Below, piece by piece: positions 33,286-44,880 of a stretch of 64,000 bases of DNA (within the stretch, counting starts at the first letter, position 1; every line of letters starts with the position of its first letter). Source of the DNA: Calliphora vicina (taxonomy: Eukaryota; Arthropoda; Insecta; Diptera; Calliphoridae); assembly GCF_958450345.1 (NCBI RefSeq), contig NC_088780.1, positions 92,268,226 through 92,332,225 on the forward strand, given 5' to 3'. The translations under genes were made by a program, and so were the position numbers. Below the pieces are notes generated by a model. The model did not search any database. It was not told where the DNA came from and worked only from the letters and a program-made list of their open reading frames with translations.

Positions 33286-34840
33286 CACAGAAAAAACAAA
33301 AATTCAAATCCAATCACAAAATTCATAAAGTCAATTGAATATTTTATTGAAATGGGACCTATCACAAAAATCACAAAATCAAACAACAAAATTTGTAAAT
33401 ATTTTATTGAAAAAAAAAAATTTTTTTTCTTATTAAAATATTTTAACTATCAATGAAACATTTATATGAAATTCCACATAAAATCAAACAATATTTTTAA
33501 TAAAACCATAGAAACAAATAATTGGTTTTGACTAGATATTCAAACAATATTTTTTATTAAATCAATTAAAATATTAATAACATTTAAATTCAAAATCAAT
33601 AAATATTTTAATTATATATTATAATATAATATTATAAACAATATTTTCTATATAAACTACTGATATACACAATATTTTCTAAAGAAAATACTATTTTACA
33701 CAATAGTTTCTAAAGAAAATACTGTTATACACAATATTTTCTATATAAAATACTGTTATACACAATATTTTCTATAGAAAAACACTGTTATACACAATAG
33801 TTTATAAAGAAAATACTTTATACACAATAGTTTATAAAGAAAATACTTTATACACAAAATTTTCTAAAGAAAATACTATTATACACAATATTTTCTATAT
33901 AAAATACTGCTATAGACAATATTTTCTATATAAAAATACTGTTATACACAATATTTTCTAAAGAAAATACTGTTATATACAATATTTTCTAAAGAAAATA
34001 CTGTTATATATAATAGTTTCTAAAGAAAATACTGTTATACACAATATTTTCTATAGAAAATACTGTCATATAAAATATGAACTAGTTTCTCCCACTTACG
34101 GACTATCCAGCAAACGGGAATCCAAGTTATATGGATGTTGTTCACCTGTGGGAAGATAAACCAGTTTTCACATTCATCTTAATGAAAATCAATCGTCTTA
34201 CCAATTATGTCGTATTCTCCCAAATTTCTGTCATAGGAAGCTAACAACGTCTGCAATTATACCGGAATGTTTAACAATGATATAATAAAGAATTTTAAGT
34301 TCATACATACTTACCAATCTTGAAACGTGAGGAGTTATTGAGCCCTTGAACTCCTAGTCTGTTTCATGACGACCAAAACTTAAAAATTGTGTACATATGT
34401 AAATATTTTTTTTCAAAATATATGTATAATTTATTTTTATTTTACAGCTGTTTGTCAAAATTCACTATAAATTTGTTTTTGTTTCAAAGTAAACAAACAT
34501 TTTTTCAATAATTTAAAAAATTGTTTGAGTTTATAAAAAAATTCAAACAAAATTTTAATAAAGAAAATATTTTGTTATGTACAAGTGTTGTCTATTATTT
34601 TGAATATTATAAAAATGTATCACAAAATGAAAACGTGCTTGATTTTAAGTACATTATGTTAAAATATTTACAAAACAAATAGACGCTTCTCATTATTAAA
34701 AAAAGTTGTTAGCATTGTTAACCATCAAATTTAAAACCAACTAAAATATTTATGAAACCAAATAAAATAAATAATTAAATACAAATCTGATTTCAAACAT
34801 GCATTTGTTTGAAAATATTTTAGTCATAATTTTTTCTGTG
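33286..34840 (+). mobile_element. TA-flanked transposon with internal minisatellite, copy 1
   Basis: 1555 bp with termini CACAGAAAAAAC and the inverted AATTTTTTCTGTG, flanked by TA (33284-33285 and 34841-34842). Between them: AT-rich left part, a 31-bp minisatellite (33638-34075), a unique region with TCAAGTTATATGGATG-like and GGGAATCCAAGTTATATGG blocks, and an AT-rich right part. No transposase. A second copy lies inverted at 48168-50565. Confidence 0.82.
33638..34075 (+). repeat. 31-bp minisatellite, about 14 units
   Basis: Units follow the pattern ACAATATTTTCTAWAKAAAA then TACTGTTATAC with 30-32 bp spacing. Variants alternate between TTTCTATATAAAA and TTTCTAAAGAAAA, and some units carry AATAGTTT. 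Confidence 0.85.
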
Positions 34841-35044
34841 TAATTTGAATTTTTCAATTTGAATTTGTTTTTTGTTAATATAAATTTGGATTTTCTCAAT
34901 TTCTACTCGAAGTGGCATAGTGTCACATACAGTGGTCGACATAAGTCTACGTACGACCACAATTTTTGCCACTTTATTAAAGAAAACTCGGTAAATAAAA
35001 AAATAATAATGCATTTTGGTTATTTTGAATACTAACAGATAAGC

Positions 35045-35943
35045 ATGCAATTTATTAAGTCTACAGTTCAAACAATATTCAGTAACTTTGAAAACACTGG
35101 TAGAGTTAAAAACAAGCTGCGAAGTGGTCGCCCAAAGAAACTACATCGTAGAGATGTAATCTTCATTTTAAAAGAAGTCAACAAAAACTCAAAAGTAAAT
35201 AACGCAAATTAGGCCAAAGAACTCGCAACAAGGTTAGAAGTTAATGTTCATCCACGAACAATTCAAAGAACCTTAAATAGTAATGGTAATTAAAGCAGAA
35301 CTCCTCGTAAATTAGCGAACGGATCGCAAACTTCGTTTGGAATTCGCCCAAAAGCACTTTGAAAAGGACATGGAATTCGGGAAGCGAGTTTTGTTCACTG
35401 ATGAGTTGAAGTATAACATATTTGGAAGTGTTGGAGAGTGATAAAGTGTGGCGCAAAACAAATACAGCAATGGATCCGAAAAAATTACTTGCTACAGTTA
35501 AGCATGATGGTGGAAGTGTGATGGTTTGGGGTACTGCCGCTGCTTCTGGAGTGAGAAAGTTAGTTTTTGTTGAGGATAATATGGATCGTTATCAGTACAA
35601 ATCCATTTTGGAACAAAATTTGAGAGCATCCGTTGATATTTTAACTCTTGGTTAAAGTTGGATTTTTCAGCAAGATAACGATACGAAACATTGGTCTCAA
35701 ATTGTCAAATATTGGCTACTCTACCATGGCCCATGACAATTGTACACACCACCTCAATGCCCGGACTTAAATGTTATTGAGCACGTGTGGAAAATTCTAC
35801 AACGGAAGATCCGAAAACATCTTATTACTTGTGCACCAATGTTAAAAGAGAACCTTCCAGAAGAATGGCAAAATATAACGTCCGCAGAACTGGAAAATTT
35901 AGTTGCTTCGATGCCCAAATGCTTGAAAATTTGTATTCACTGA
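35045..35943 (+). pseudogene. Tc1-like DDE transposase, broken
   Basis: Pieces in order: KSTVQTIFSNFENTGRVK with RSGRPKKL (DNA-binding part, already cut at its N-terminus), RTIQRTLN, LFTDELKYNIFGS (first Asp), KHDGGSVMVWGTAAASG, FQQDNDTKHWSQ (second Asp), and PQCPDLNVIEHVWK (Glu). The spacing from second Asp to Glu is that of the D34E group. Breaks: a TAG after NNAN, a TAA after NSNGN, a frame change after IFGS, a TAA after TLG, and another change near 35720. The residues needed for catalysis can still be read, but the protein cannot be made. Confidence 0.85.
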
Positions 35944-36018
35944 AAAATGTCTATTTAGTGTACAGATCCTATGTAGACTTTTGTCAACATATTTTTTTAA
36001 TTTTTTGTAAATAAAGCC

Positions 36019-36285
36019 TAGTACTCTGTTCATATTTGCGAAAAATCATGGTTTTTTCATGCGAAAAATTTTATATGCAGTTTGACAGCTCGCTGTTGCT
36101 TTTAATTTCGTGCGAAAGAAGTGCTGCGTATGTTATTTCGTGTGGAAAAATAAGGTTGCCAGATGTATTTCACATGTTTTAAAAACAGAGTACAACTTTT
36201 GCGAAATTATTTCGCATATATTTCATTCCAAATATTTTATATGTAGTTTGACAGCATTTCGCATGAAATTTTGAACAGAGTACGT
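36019..36285. mobile_element. MITE nested in the Tc1-like element
   Basis: GTACTCTGTTCA at the left pairs with TGAACAGAGTAC at the right; internal GACAGCTCG/ATGCAGTTTGACAGC and ATGTAGTTTGACAGC segments are also inverted or repeated. The target duplication is unclear (TAG on both sides at best). Confidence 0.6.
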
Positions 36286-36719
36286 AGCTTAAAAGTTAAA
36301 TTAATTATAAATTTAACGATATTTTTTTTGTTATATTACTAAAAATGCATTTGGAATAAAACTTCATCATTACTTTTACTTATTATGGTTTAGAAGTCCG
36401 CGAGTTACGAAAATAATGGTCGTATGTAGACTTTTGTCGGTCACTGTACGTAAATATATCGATTTTTAACTCCTCAGAGCCCGCTTGTTGTCGGTTACTT
36501 TGTAACATATCAACCAGAAGTTTTCAATTTCAACGAATTCAAAATCAAATTTATCACACGAGTTATAATTCAATTATTTATTATTGAAATATATCCAGTA
36601 TTTCATTAATAGACAAAATAAAATTTTGAATAGAATAGCTGGACCAATTTGGACATTTTTTTTAAAATGTTTGTCAACATAGTTTTTACGGAAAGAAAAA
36701 ATTTTAATGTGCGTAATAA

Positions 36720-37500
36720 TCCCCTTTATAGTTTTACTGAAAGCAAAATTGAGCACGCCCAAGTTCCAGGTTTCCCCCATTTATTTTCCGCTAACTCATT
36801 AGGTGGCATTTACGCAGACCATACAAAAATCTATGAGTGTGTCTATTTGCGTTGCTATTAGTCAACGAAGATGCCATGTTTGATGGAAAATACGTCCCAC
36901 TTTTGAATCGACAACAAAAATGTATGTACAACACTCTTATGAACGTTGTGAAAGATGAATGTGAAGGTGGAGACTATCCCGGTGGAACTGGAAAAATTAT
37001 TTTGATCGCTTTGACACTTGCCTTATCAGGAATTGCAGCTACGTTGTTGGAAGGCGGTCGAACAGTTCATTCAGTACTCAAGTTGCCATTGAATATGCAA
37101 ATCAATGTAAATCCTACATGCAACATTTCCACAGTGCAATGGCCAAAGTTTTGCAGTAAAGCAAACTGATCGTTTGGGATGAGTATGCAGTGGTGCATTA
37201 GTCATTGCAGTCATTAGGCAAAATGTTGCAAGATTTACGAAACAATCAAAGCCAGTTTGGTGGTGAGATGATTCTGTTGTCAAATTATTTTTGGCAAACA
37301 TTGCCAATGATTCCACTATGAACGCCAGCCCATGAACGTAAGGCATGTTCGAAGACGTCTGTTTTGTGAAAATATGTCAAGGGACTAAAATTGACTGTGA
37401 ACATGCATGTCTAGCTGCAGAACGATCAATCTGGAAAAGTATTTTCCAAAAAATTGCTGAACATTGACAACGGCAAAATCCCGGTTGACATTTCGACCGC
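36720..37500 (+). pseudogene. Helitron helicase (PIF1-like) remnant
   Basis: First frame (to about 36860): VPGFPHLFSANSLGGIYADH and ECVYLR, matching the VPGHPxIFxxDxLGRVYxxxxxxxECFYLRLLL block between Rep and helicase. After a frameshift, the frame 36837-37169 gives LNRQQKCMYNTLM, the Walker A GGTGKI (residues 49-54, Thr replaced by Ile), SGIAATLLEGGRTVHS and LKLPLNM. Then, with more shifts and stops: WDEYAVVH (Walker B), LQDLRNNQSQFGG, LPMIP and DNGKIPVD. In intact Helitrons this domain unwinds DNA in rolling-circle transposition. The many breaks and the Walker A change make it dead. It is on the opposite strand from the other Helitron remnant and need not be the same element. Confidence 0.85.
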
Positions 37501-37786
37501 ACTTCGTCCCAAATCGATTTTTTTTGGCAAAAATTCAAAATTTTTTTTTAAAAATTGTTAAAAATTAATTTATTTTCCTAAAGACAATACTCCAAGCAAT
37601 CAAGAAAATATATTTAAAAAAAAACCGTCGACAACACTGCTGGTCTGCTAGGCTTTCAGATTTGAAACTTTAAACACGTATTCTTAAATAAGTGTTAAAA
37701 CAGTATTACAATTGTATAACGAGCAAACCTTAAAAAATAAAATTATAAAGTATTTCAAAAATGGCAAATGTAGCCCAAGTTAAGTA
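37501..37786. other. No feature recognised
   Basis: AT-rich tail after the helicase remnant; no Helitron CTRR end with hairpin identified. Confidence 0.45.
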
Positions 37787-38273
37787 CACGCAGAGAAAAA
37801 ATATAATTGTGCATGGTTACTGTAACCATTTATATAGTGTTACAAGTTTTTTAACTATATTATAGTCACAGTAACCATTTACATGATTGTGGTAACCATA
37901 ATATGGTTAACTTACGATTCACATGATTGTCTCAACCATATATATGGTTACAGTAAACATATATATGTTTGTGGCAACCATATTTATGATGAATAATTTT
38001 ATCATAATATGTTGTTCTCAGATTATGATAAGCCTTAAGCCGAGAGCACCATAATATGATAAGTCCTTCATCATATAAATGGTTGTCACAAACATATGTA
38101 TGTTTACTGTAAACATATATATGGTTGAGACAATCATGTGAATCGTAAGTTAACCATATTATGGTTACCACAATCATGTAAATGGTTACTGTGACTATAA
38201 TATAGTTAAAAAACTTGTAACAATATTGAAATGGTTACAGTAACCATGCCCAACTATATTTTTTCTCTGCGTG
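37787..38273. mobile_element. 487-bp near-perfect palindromic MITE
   Basis: The left half and right half are inverted copies over nearly the full length: CACGCAGAGAAAAAATATA at the left, TATATTTTTTCTCTGCGTG at the right, then GGTTACTGTAACCAT, ACAAGTTTTTTAACTATATT, TGATTGTGGTAACCAT and more. The centre lies at about 38030. TA flanks it (37785-37786 and 38274-38275). It would form a giant hairpin when single-stranded. Fragments occur at 11515, 19293 and 55743. Confidence 0.85.
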
Positions 38274-38275
38274 TA

Positions 38276-40079
38276 GTTTTATGGCATATTTTTGAATTTT
38301 ATTTTTGTTGAGTCCTTGTCGTAATTCTTGATATTGTGATTGTGCGAGTTTTATAGTCTCGCCATAACCTATAAGTTCCGTGGACCAAAAGTTGTGTTTG
38401 GGCACGAACTTGCATGGAACTTTAAATGTGGAAGTGTTCGCCAAAGTGTGTATTTTGAGTGTATATTCATATTTCGCCAGCATTTTTCAGCAAACACCCA
38501 CAATTGTCATTTTATTTTAGCACAATTTTTGATTACCCTTACCGAAATGCTTTCGGATTGGACTATTAACGGGCGCAAAAAAATCAATAAAAATCTGAAT
38601 ATTAACAAAAAAAAAATCAAATAAAACATAGATATATAATTTTCTTTTACATATAAAAAAAAAGTTCAGTTTGGATACCTTCCCATTTAGTAGGCGTAGA
38701 GTGTGGGCGTGGTCCAATTGACTATTTTTTGTTTAAATTTATTTATATGCCATGGACATTAAATGTGCTTAAATTAAAAGCTCTGACATGATTATTTTAA
38801 TTTATGCCATAAAAACTTGATTTGAAACCATAGTGGACCGGTAGCATTAAATTTATCGTCGCTTTCTGCCATGTCACCGAATCAAAATTGCACAAAATTA
38901 CAAAAATTATGATTGGTTGAGCGAAAATCATTAATGTCCACGAATTGAATTGCTATCGAATTGATGACGTAAAAATCGGTGGATTTCGTTACTAAAGTCC
39001 CTGAATACATTTTCTAAAATGGAAAATTCAAAGAGAAATTCAGAAATAAAACATAACCAAAGAGAGTGAACAAACCAAACCAAAAATATTTCTCCTTACA
39101 AGTTATCAAAATTCCTCTAAGTGCATAATCTCAATAACCCCAACCAATATAAGCAATCCCCAAACTGGCTAAAGTGAAACAAAAATAATAGAGGCTTTAA
39201 GAAAAATATTGGTTTGATAGCTTTGTAAAGTCAACTTTTTCCTTTCTTATATATTTTTTCTTCTTATTGATGCTGTTATTTTACAACGATTTTGTGTGAG
39301 TTTGAATGTAAATATACAGTTGTCATCTGTTTGTTGTTGCTTACATTGTATTGATGATATTTCTGTTAAGAGTTTGTCGATAGTCTTTGCTACTTCAAAG
39401 GCAACAATAAACAGAACAACAACAGCAAACAAAATGTACAGAAAAGGATAAATTTTATAGTAGACAAACCAACAAACCTCTTACAAGGACATTCGTAGTA
39501 TTAAAACGTTTAAAAATTGTTTTCTCTACATTTTTTTTTGTGTTTTGCCAAATAAGGAAAAGTTTATTGGCACCAGCTACGGTCGACCAAACAATCGACG
39601 AGTGTTATGTGAAAATTGTTTAAAAGCAAAAGTTCTTTTGTGCCACCACCCCAAAGTCCCTTACCACAGGCTTTAAGGGTTAATTCAACATAAGTCCTAC
39701 AGTTCTCATTTATAGGCAGAGTAGAAGACTAGTCTCTGTTGTAATGGGATTTTTGTAACTTTTCTCTTTATTTTTTGTTTCGTTTTTTCTTTTTTGCCAA
39801 CATTTGTTTTGAATTGGTTATATATATTTAAATTGTGTTGACAACTTTAAAAAGCTGTAATAAAAGACTGTAGCATCAACAAACAACAGCAACAACAATG
39901 AGAGCAATAAGAGTTACAACAAAAATACAAATACTATTGGGTCTATCAACGAACTATGGACAGAGGTACATACGAATGTATGTGACTTCTATTACATAAA
40001 TACTTATAACAAATAAACAGTGGCAAGCAAAAAAAAAACTTAATTCATGATCAGACTCCGAACTAATCAATGTTAGTAT
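38276..40079. other. No gene recognised
   Basis: The least repetitive long stretch in the window. Open frames 38235-38624 and 38517-38717 show no family motifs. A CAACAA-rich stretch lies at about 39880-39925. A GTGGGCGTGGTCCAATT word near 38702 recalls the 862-1325 repeat. Confidence 0.5.
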
Positions 40080-40700
40080 AGAAGATGTTCAGAAGATCAT
40101 AGAGAACAATCTTAAACTAAAAAATCTCCAGGTTATGATGTAATTACACCTTCCATGATTGGAAACCTACCTACCAGATGTGGCAATTTTTTTGCTCACA
40201 AAATTATTCAATCTTGTCTCAAATTATAATGATACCCAAGCCAGGAAAGGATTTGACATTGGAATTATTCTACAGACCTATTAGCTTATTGCCTTGTTTG
40301 TCTAAACTATTTGAAAGAATAATCCAAGGGAAAATTTTAACATTCTTATATAGTCAAAACATTATATCAAATCATCAATTCGGATTCCGTAAGCAACACG
40401 GAACAGTCGAGCAAGTTAACCGCCTAACTGGAGAGATACAAAAATCTTTCGATTAAGAAAGTATTATTCGGAAATATTTCTAGATGTTGCCCAGTCAAGG
40501 TTTGGCATAAAGGTCTAATACACAAGATTAAATCCCTACTGCCTTCTAGTACACACAAAATACTAGTGTCTTAGCTATCGAATCGCTTCTTTAGGATGAA
40601 AAGCGGTGATTATATGACAAGCGGCTATGCGACCAATGTTGGTATACCTCAGGGAAGTGTTCTTAGTCCAACCCTATACCTATTATACACCTCTGATTAG
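40080..40700 (+). pseudogene. Jockey-like non-LTR reverse transcriptase, broken
   Basis: KKSPGYDVITPSMIGNLP opens the RT domain; after a frameshift come IMIPKPGKDLTLELFYRPIS, LLPCLSKLFERII, NHQFGFRKQHGTVEQVNRLT, then another shift to FLDVAQ (motif A), VWHKGLIHKIKSLLP, and GIPQGSVLSPTLY (motif B). The fragment stops at about 40700, before the YADD motif. It is on the plus strand and unrelated in position to the minus-strand fragment at the left edge, though both are Jockey-like. Both the N-terminal endonuclease and everything after motif B are absent. Confidence 0.87.
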
Positions 40701-41427
40701 ACCGAATCCGAGTCCATCACACTTTTTTTTTTATATGAAAACTTTTTGTTTTTTTTTTTGGGTCCGCGCTTGTTATATATGTATTCTCTTAAATACTGCA
40801 GTATCAAACATTACTTTGTAATTGCTTTATTAAGAAACAAAACATATACATATATATATATATATGAGCTGAACAAAGTTATAAAAATTTGGTCTTCAGA
40901 ATAAAGCGAAATATATATTTTATAATAGCTAACAACTGGCCCTTATAGAATGTGAAATTATTTATTAATTGGTCGCATGGTTTTCATGAGAGAAGAAGAA
41001 AAAGTTTAGCAAATTGTTGTTAATATTTTTGTTTCAAAATGTCTGACAAATTAATGCCTAACAAATTAATAGTTCATTTATTTTAAAATATTCGAAAATA
41101 ACTATTTAAACTCAATACGTCCGTACTAAGCTTAAAGACTTTCACGATTATTGTTCTCCAAATATTCCAAAATAACTTATCCAATCTGGCACATTTTCAG
41201 CCAACTACGTACCGTGGTAAAGAAAAAGTAAATCCTTCAAAGTTTTAGGATGTCACTAATATATTTTCTAGACATTATGTATGTGAGTATCTATTTTCAC
41301 TAATAATAACCCGCCACATTTCCGCAAAATTATGTAAAATTATAAAAAAATGTTTCAGACCAAGTTTGAAGAATCTCATATTTTTAGTTATCCAGATATT
41401 CAAAATTGAATACATATGTATATACTT
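40701..41427. other. No gene recognised; TA microsatellite
   Basis: A TA/ATATAC run lies at about 40847-40866. A block at 41130-41175 (GACTTTCACGATTATTGTTC) is repeated at about 42763 beyond the next element. Confidence 0.5.
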
Positions 41428-42658
41428 TAAGGTGGACCTTTCATGTATGGAAAAATTGAAAATTCATCTGTTTCACTGTAATAAATTTTATATAACACCT
41501 ATACAGAATATTATAGGCCAGATAATTATAAATATACCCTGAAAGTTTTACTAAAACCGGACAACATTAACCCTTAAATCGTGAAGGTCAAAGGTAAAAT
41601 TTTGCAATATTTGGAATTTCTAAATGAAAGCGAAATATTATATTGTTTTGTGCTCATTTTAATGAAAGTTGCTAAAAATATACCTAAAGGTCTTAGATAT
41701 ACAATAATAGTGCAAAAATATAAATTAACACTTAAGACCACTTTGGGTCAAAATGACCCCAAACTTGTGGGTCAATTTGACACCTAGTACTCTTAAGGGT
41801 TAATTTTCATGTTTGCACTGTTATTGTAAATCTAAGACCTTGAGGTATATTTTTGGCAGCATTCATTAAAATTAGCACAAAATATAATATTTCTCTAACA
41901 TTCATTTAGAAATTCCAAATATTGCAAAATTTTAATTATGACCTTCACGACTTAAGGGTTAACGTTGTCCAGTTTTAATAAAACTTTCAGAGTATATTTA
42001 TAATTATCTGGCCTATAATATTCTGTATAGGTTCTACTTAAAATTCATAACAATAAGGAAATTGGTATCATTCGCAAAATTTGGCCAACAGATTAGTTTT
42101 TCCCGAAAATCGCAAAATTTAAGTCGCAGGTACGGAAAAACTGTAGGAGGTATGGCCATCACTTTTTCATATTTTTATTCCCTATTATATTCTCAATAAA
42201 TTCCTGCGTGATGATCACTCTGAAATTTGTTTAACAAAATCTATAAAAATTTTAAAATAGAATTTTGAAACTGGCGTTAAAAAAATTAGATTTGTTTGGT
42301 TATACCTGCGGATAGGTTAACGGTATCCTACTAAGACAAAAACTCATATACAAGTAACTATGGATATATTTTAGGTAAAAATGAGCTTTTATTTTAATAT
42401 ATCTCAAAATATGCTAATTTTGTTCCTACATTTTAAATTAAATTGCAAAAGTAATTAATTAATGACAGCATTTTTACAAAAACTGAAAGAATAGCATTTT
42501 TCCCTTTGTAAATGTTCGCACGAACTTTAACCCTCGTGCGGCATGCCAATTTTTAACCGATCGAGCTCAAACTTTTGTCAAATTTTTTTTATATTAACCT
42601 AACACAAAACTGCCCTTCGTTTTTGAAAAATCGAAAATAAAAAATAAGGTCCACCTTA
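41428..42658. mobile_element. 1231-bp foldback element with 8-bp duplication
   Basis: The ends TAAGGTGGACC and GGTCCACCTTA are exactly inverted. The 8-bp target duplication ATATACTT is exact (41420-41427 and 42659-42666). The left-centre region folds: about 41490-41640 pairs with about 41885-42055 (GGCCAGATAATTATAAATAT, AACCCTTAA, GTGAAGGTCA, TTTGGAATTTCTAAATGAA). The tip is a GGGTCAAAATGACCC hairpin at about 41749-41763. Related copies are at 58426-60705 and 62463 to the window end. 8-bp duplications with TAGGG/TAAGG ends fit hAT-like elements; no transposase is present. Confidence 0.8.
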
Positions 42659-42666
42659 ATATACTT

Positions 42667-43190
42667 TGTATGGTATGTGCCTCAGCGCCTGTTCCGATTC
42701 CAGCCATTTTTTGGTTTAACCTCATGCAGTGATAAGAATCTGAATCATGTAAAGTTTGAAGTCTTTCACAATTATTGTTCTACATATATTCGAAATACCT
42801 ATTTTCTTTGTATGGGAGGTGCCATGCCCATTTATCCAATAATGCTTTCACAGTTAAGTTTACCAGATTTCATAACTTCTACTTCAATTGTTGATTACAA
42901 AATTTTTAGACAAGATAAAAATATTTCAAGATTAGATTTTGCCCTTAAAATTATTTTTTCCACAAATTTTTAAAAATATGCTTTTTTGATCATTTTTTTT
43001 TTAAAAAATAAGAAAATCTTTGTATTTGTGAAAACATGTTCATATTTTTATCGAGGTTGTTATTAAATAAAATTTTTCTTATAATTACCGATATTTTTTA
43101 TTTATTATAGACAGATTCTTAGTAATTTCATATGCTATTATCTGCAATATATTTAACAAAATTACAAACAAGTTGTAAATAATATCAACA
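42667..43190. other. No gene recognised; short duplicated block
   Basis: GAAGTCTTTCACAATTATTG near 42760 is a diverged copy of 41139. The 98-residue open frame 42677-42973 shows no family motif. Confidence 0.45.
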
Positions 43191-43455
43191 TTGGAGGTTG
43201 TCTCAAAATTTGATTCATAATTTTTCTGATTTTCAATACCAATTTTATTATGACAATAATAAAACTCTTGCATGATATCCTAAGGTTGTCTGTGTCTTTT
43301 GGATGTGAGCGTGTTTTACACAGAAGAACAGGCTCAATTAGAATTTTATAAGGATCAAGAAAATAAATGTTGTTGGGTCTTCGATAAATATTACACAATT
43401 TGAATGACAAACATATATATACCCTCAGTCAAGACTATTGGTGGTGGATGATATA
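43191..43455. repeat. Fragment of the Helentron-array flank
   Basis: GGAGGTTGTCTCAAAATTTG then ATTCATAA matches 6572, 7835 and 23219. At 43420-43450 the sequence ATATATACCCTCAGTC followed by GGTGGTGGATGATATAAAAT recalls the inverted 5' end of that family. Confidence 0.45.
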
Positions 43456-44324
43456 AAATTATTTATTTTATATTATATTATTGTGTAAAATTTGCATCAT
43501 GGAACAACACAGCTCTCAAAGTACGTGAAAAAGTGTTCCTTTGCAAGATCGTAAATCGTTTTTTACACACCCAATCCGTTTCTACAGTCACATCCTCTAT
43601 TACCCTGTAATACGTATTTTATCGTCCTATATTAATTACGTCAAACTTTACAAGGATTTAAAAGTAAATATAAAAAGTATTATTTATAAAGTCCAGCCAG
43701 TGCTGAACGAAAAGGTTGTGTCATAAATTTGTATATAATTTGACATACGGAATAATTCAGTATTTAAAAATTAATTTCCTTGAATACAAGGTCATAAATT
43801 CCGTGGATTTCAATAACTCATGATATTCGTAAAGCTTTAATAAATGATGTCTATGCATGAAACTTCTTCAACCAAAACCAGAATCCAATATTTTACCATT
43901 TGAGTTGGAACCCTTTAAAAGAGCTACTCTTGAAAACGTCCATGGACATTACGAATTGCCTCATTAAATTATATTTTGTTAATAGTGTTAATTGCCTTAT
44001 TTTGCTTTAAGCTTGTTCATCACTGTACATTCCATTAATACTTCCTTGTCTTCCCAAAAGTGCCAAACATTTGCAAACTTTACTTGGCCAAATATTAAAG
44101 TTTATTGGGTAGAAGTAATACAAATGAAACAAAAAGGCTTTAATACTGGAAATTAAATTGTGGTTTTTATGTTCGAATATTTGGTTTTGTTAAACACTTC
44201 ACCACACACACACATATATTGACTACAAACACACTGTGTGAGTGTCTGATATCTGTGTGAATTTAACTTTGACATTTAACTACCCCGCAGTTCTGGGAGA
44301 CTGTCTCGTACTAGTGATTTGACC
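43456..44324. other. No gene recognised
   Basis: Open frame 43541-43726 shows no known motif. CA run at 44203-44214. Confidence 0.5.
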
Positions 44325-44880
44325 TATCATTTAGGAGGACAACTAGTTACATAACTAACTTCGTGACTAGTTGTGTTAACACGTGCATGCCAATTGAACC
44401 ATTTGGATTGACCCTTTTGGATTACAATGACAATGTCTGATAGCTGGTCGAAAGTAGTCAACGCATTGGATTAACATTCGGGTTACATAGAGACAGTTAT
44501 CTTATCAACTACACAACTAGTTATTTTAACATGTACGGATGTTAATTTATCTCAAATAGTCAGTGAAAAATACATCTCATAGACAGTCCAATAACAGATT
44601 GCTTGTAAACAAATCATCCTTCCACAACTGACTACGCTCTAGGTTACTTAGGTACACTAAAGTGACAATTGTCTTCACGCTATTACATGCGATGTCAGCA
44701 TACTTAAGCAAAAGGAAAATAAACTGCTTGAGAATTGGATATATCAACACAATTTGTTTATAACCAGTTTGTACGAATTACTCACAAAAAGGAGCGGAAA
44801 AAAATTAAAATTTTAAAGTGGCTACATTCTAGATACTCTTGTGTCAATTGTCTTCACGCTGCATTACATGGGATGTATAT
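44325..44880. repeat. Degenerate direct repeats
   Basis: CAATTGTCTTCACGCTATTACATGCGATGT (in part; about 44673) recurs with one small insertion at about 44845, 172 bp away. ACTAGTTA words recur at about 44342, 44374 and 44514. Origin unknown. Confidence 0.45.

Larger units (their letters stand above)
34930..36446 (+). mobile_element. Second Tc1-like transposon, inactive
   Basis: 1517 bp, ends CAGTGGTCGACATAAGTCTA and inverted TAGACTTTTGTCGGTCACTG, flanked by TA (34928-34929 and 36447-36448). It carries a broken transposase on the plus strand and a nested MITE at 36019-36285. It belongs to a different family from the element at 17783: the ends do not match, and the transposases differ. Confidence 0.88.

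Noticed and set aside
33638..34075. Regular 31-bp units resembling a CRISPR array
   Set aside because: No repeat/spacer alternation: the whole unit repeats. It lies in a TA-flanked transposon of an evidently animal genome.
38235..38717. Overlapping open frames on both strands
   Set aside because: No motif, no start context, and composition like the surroundings.
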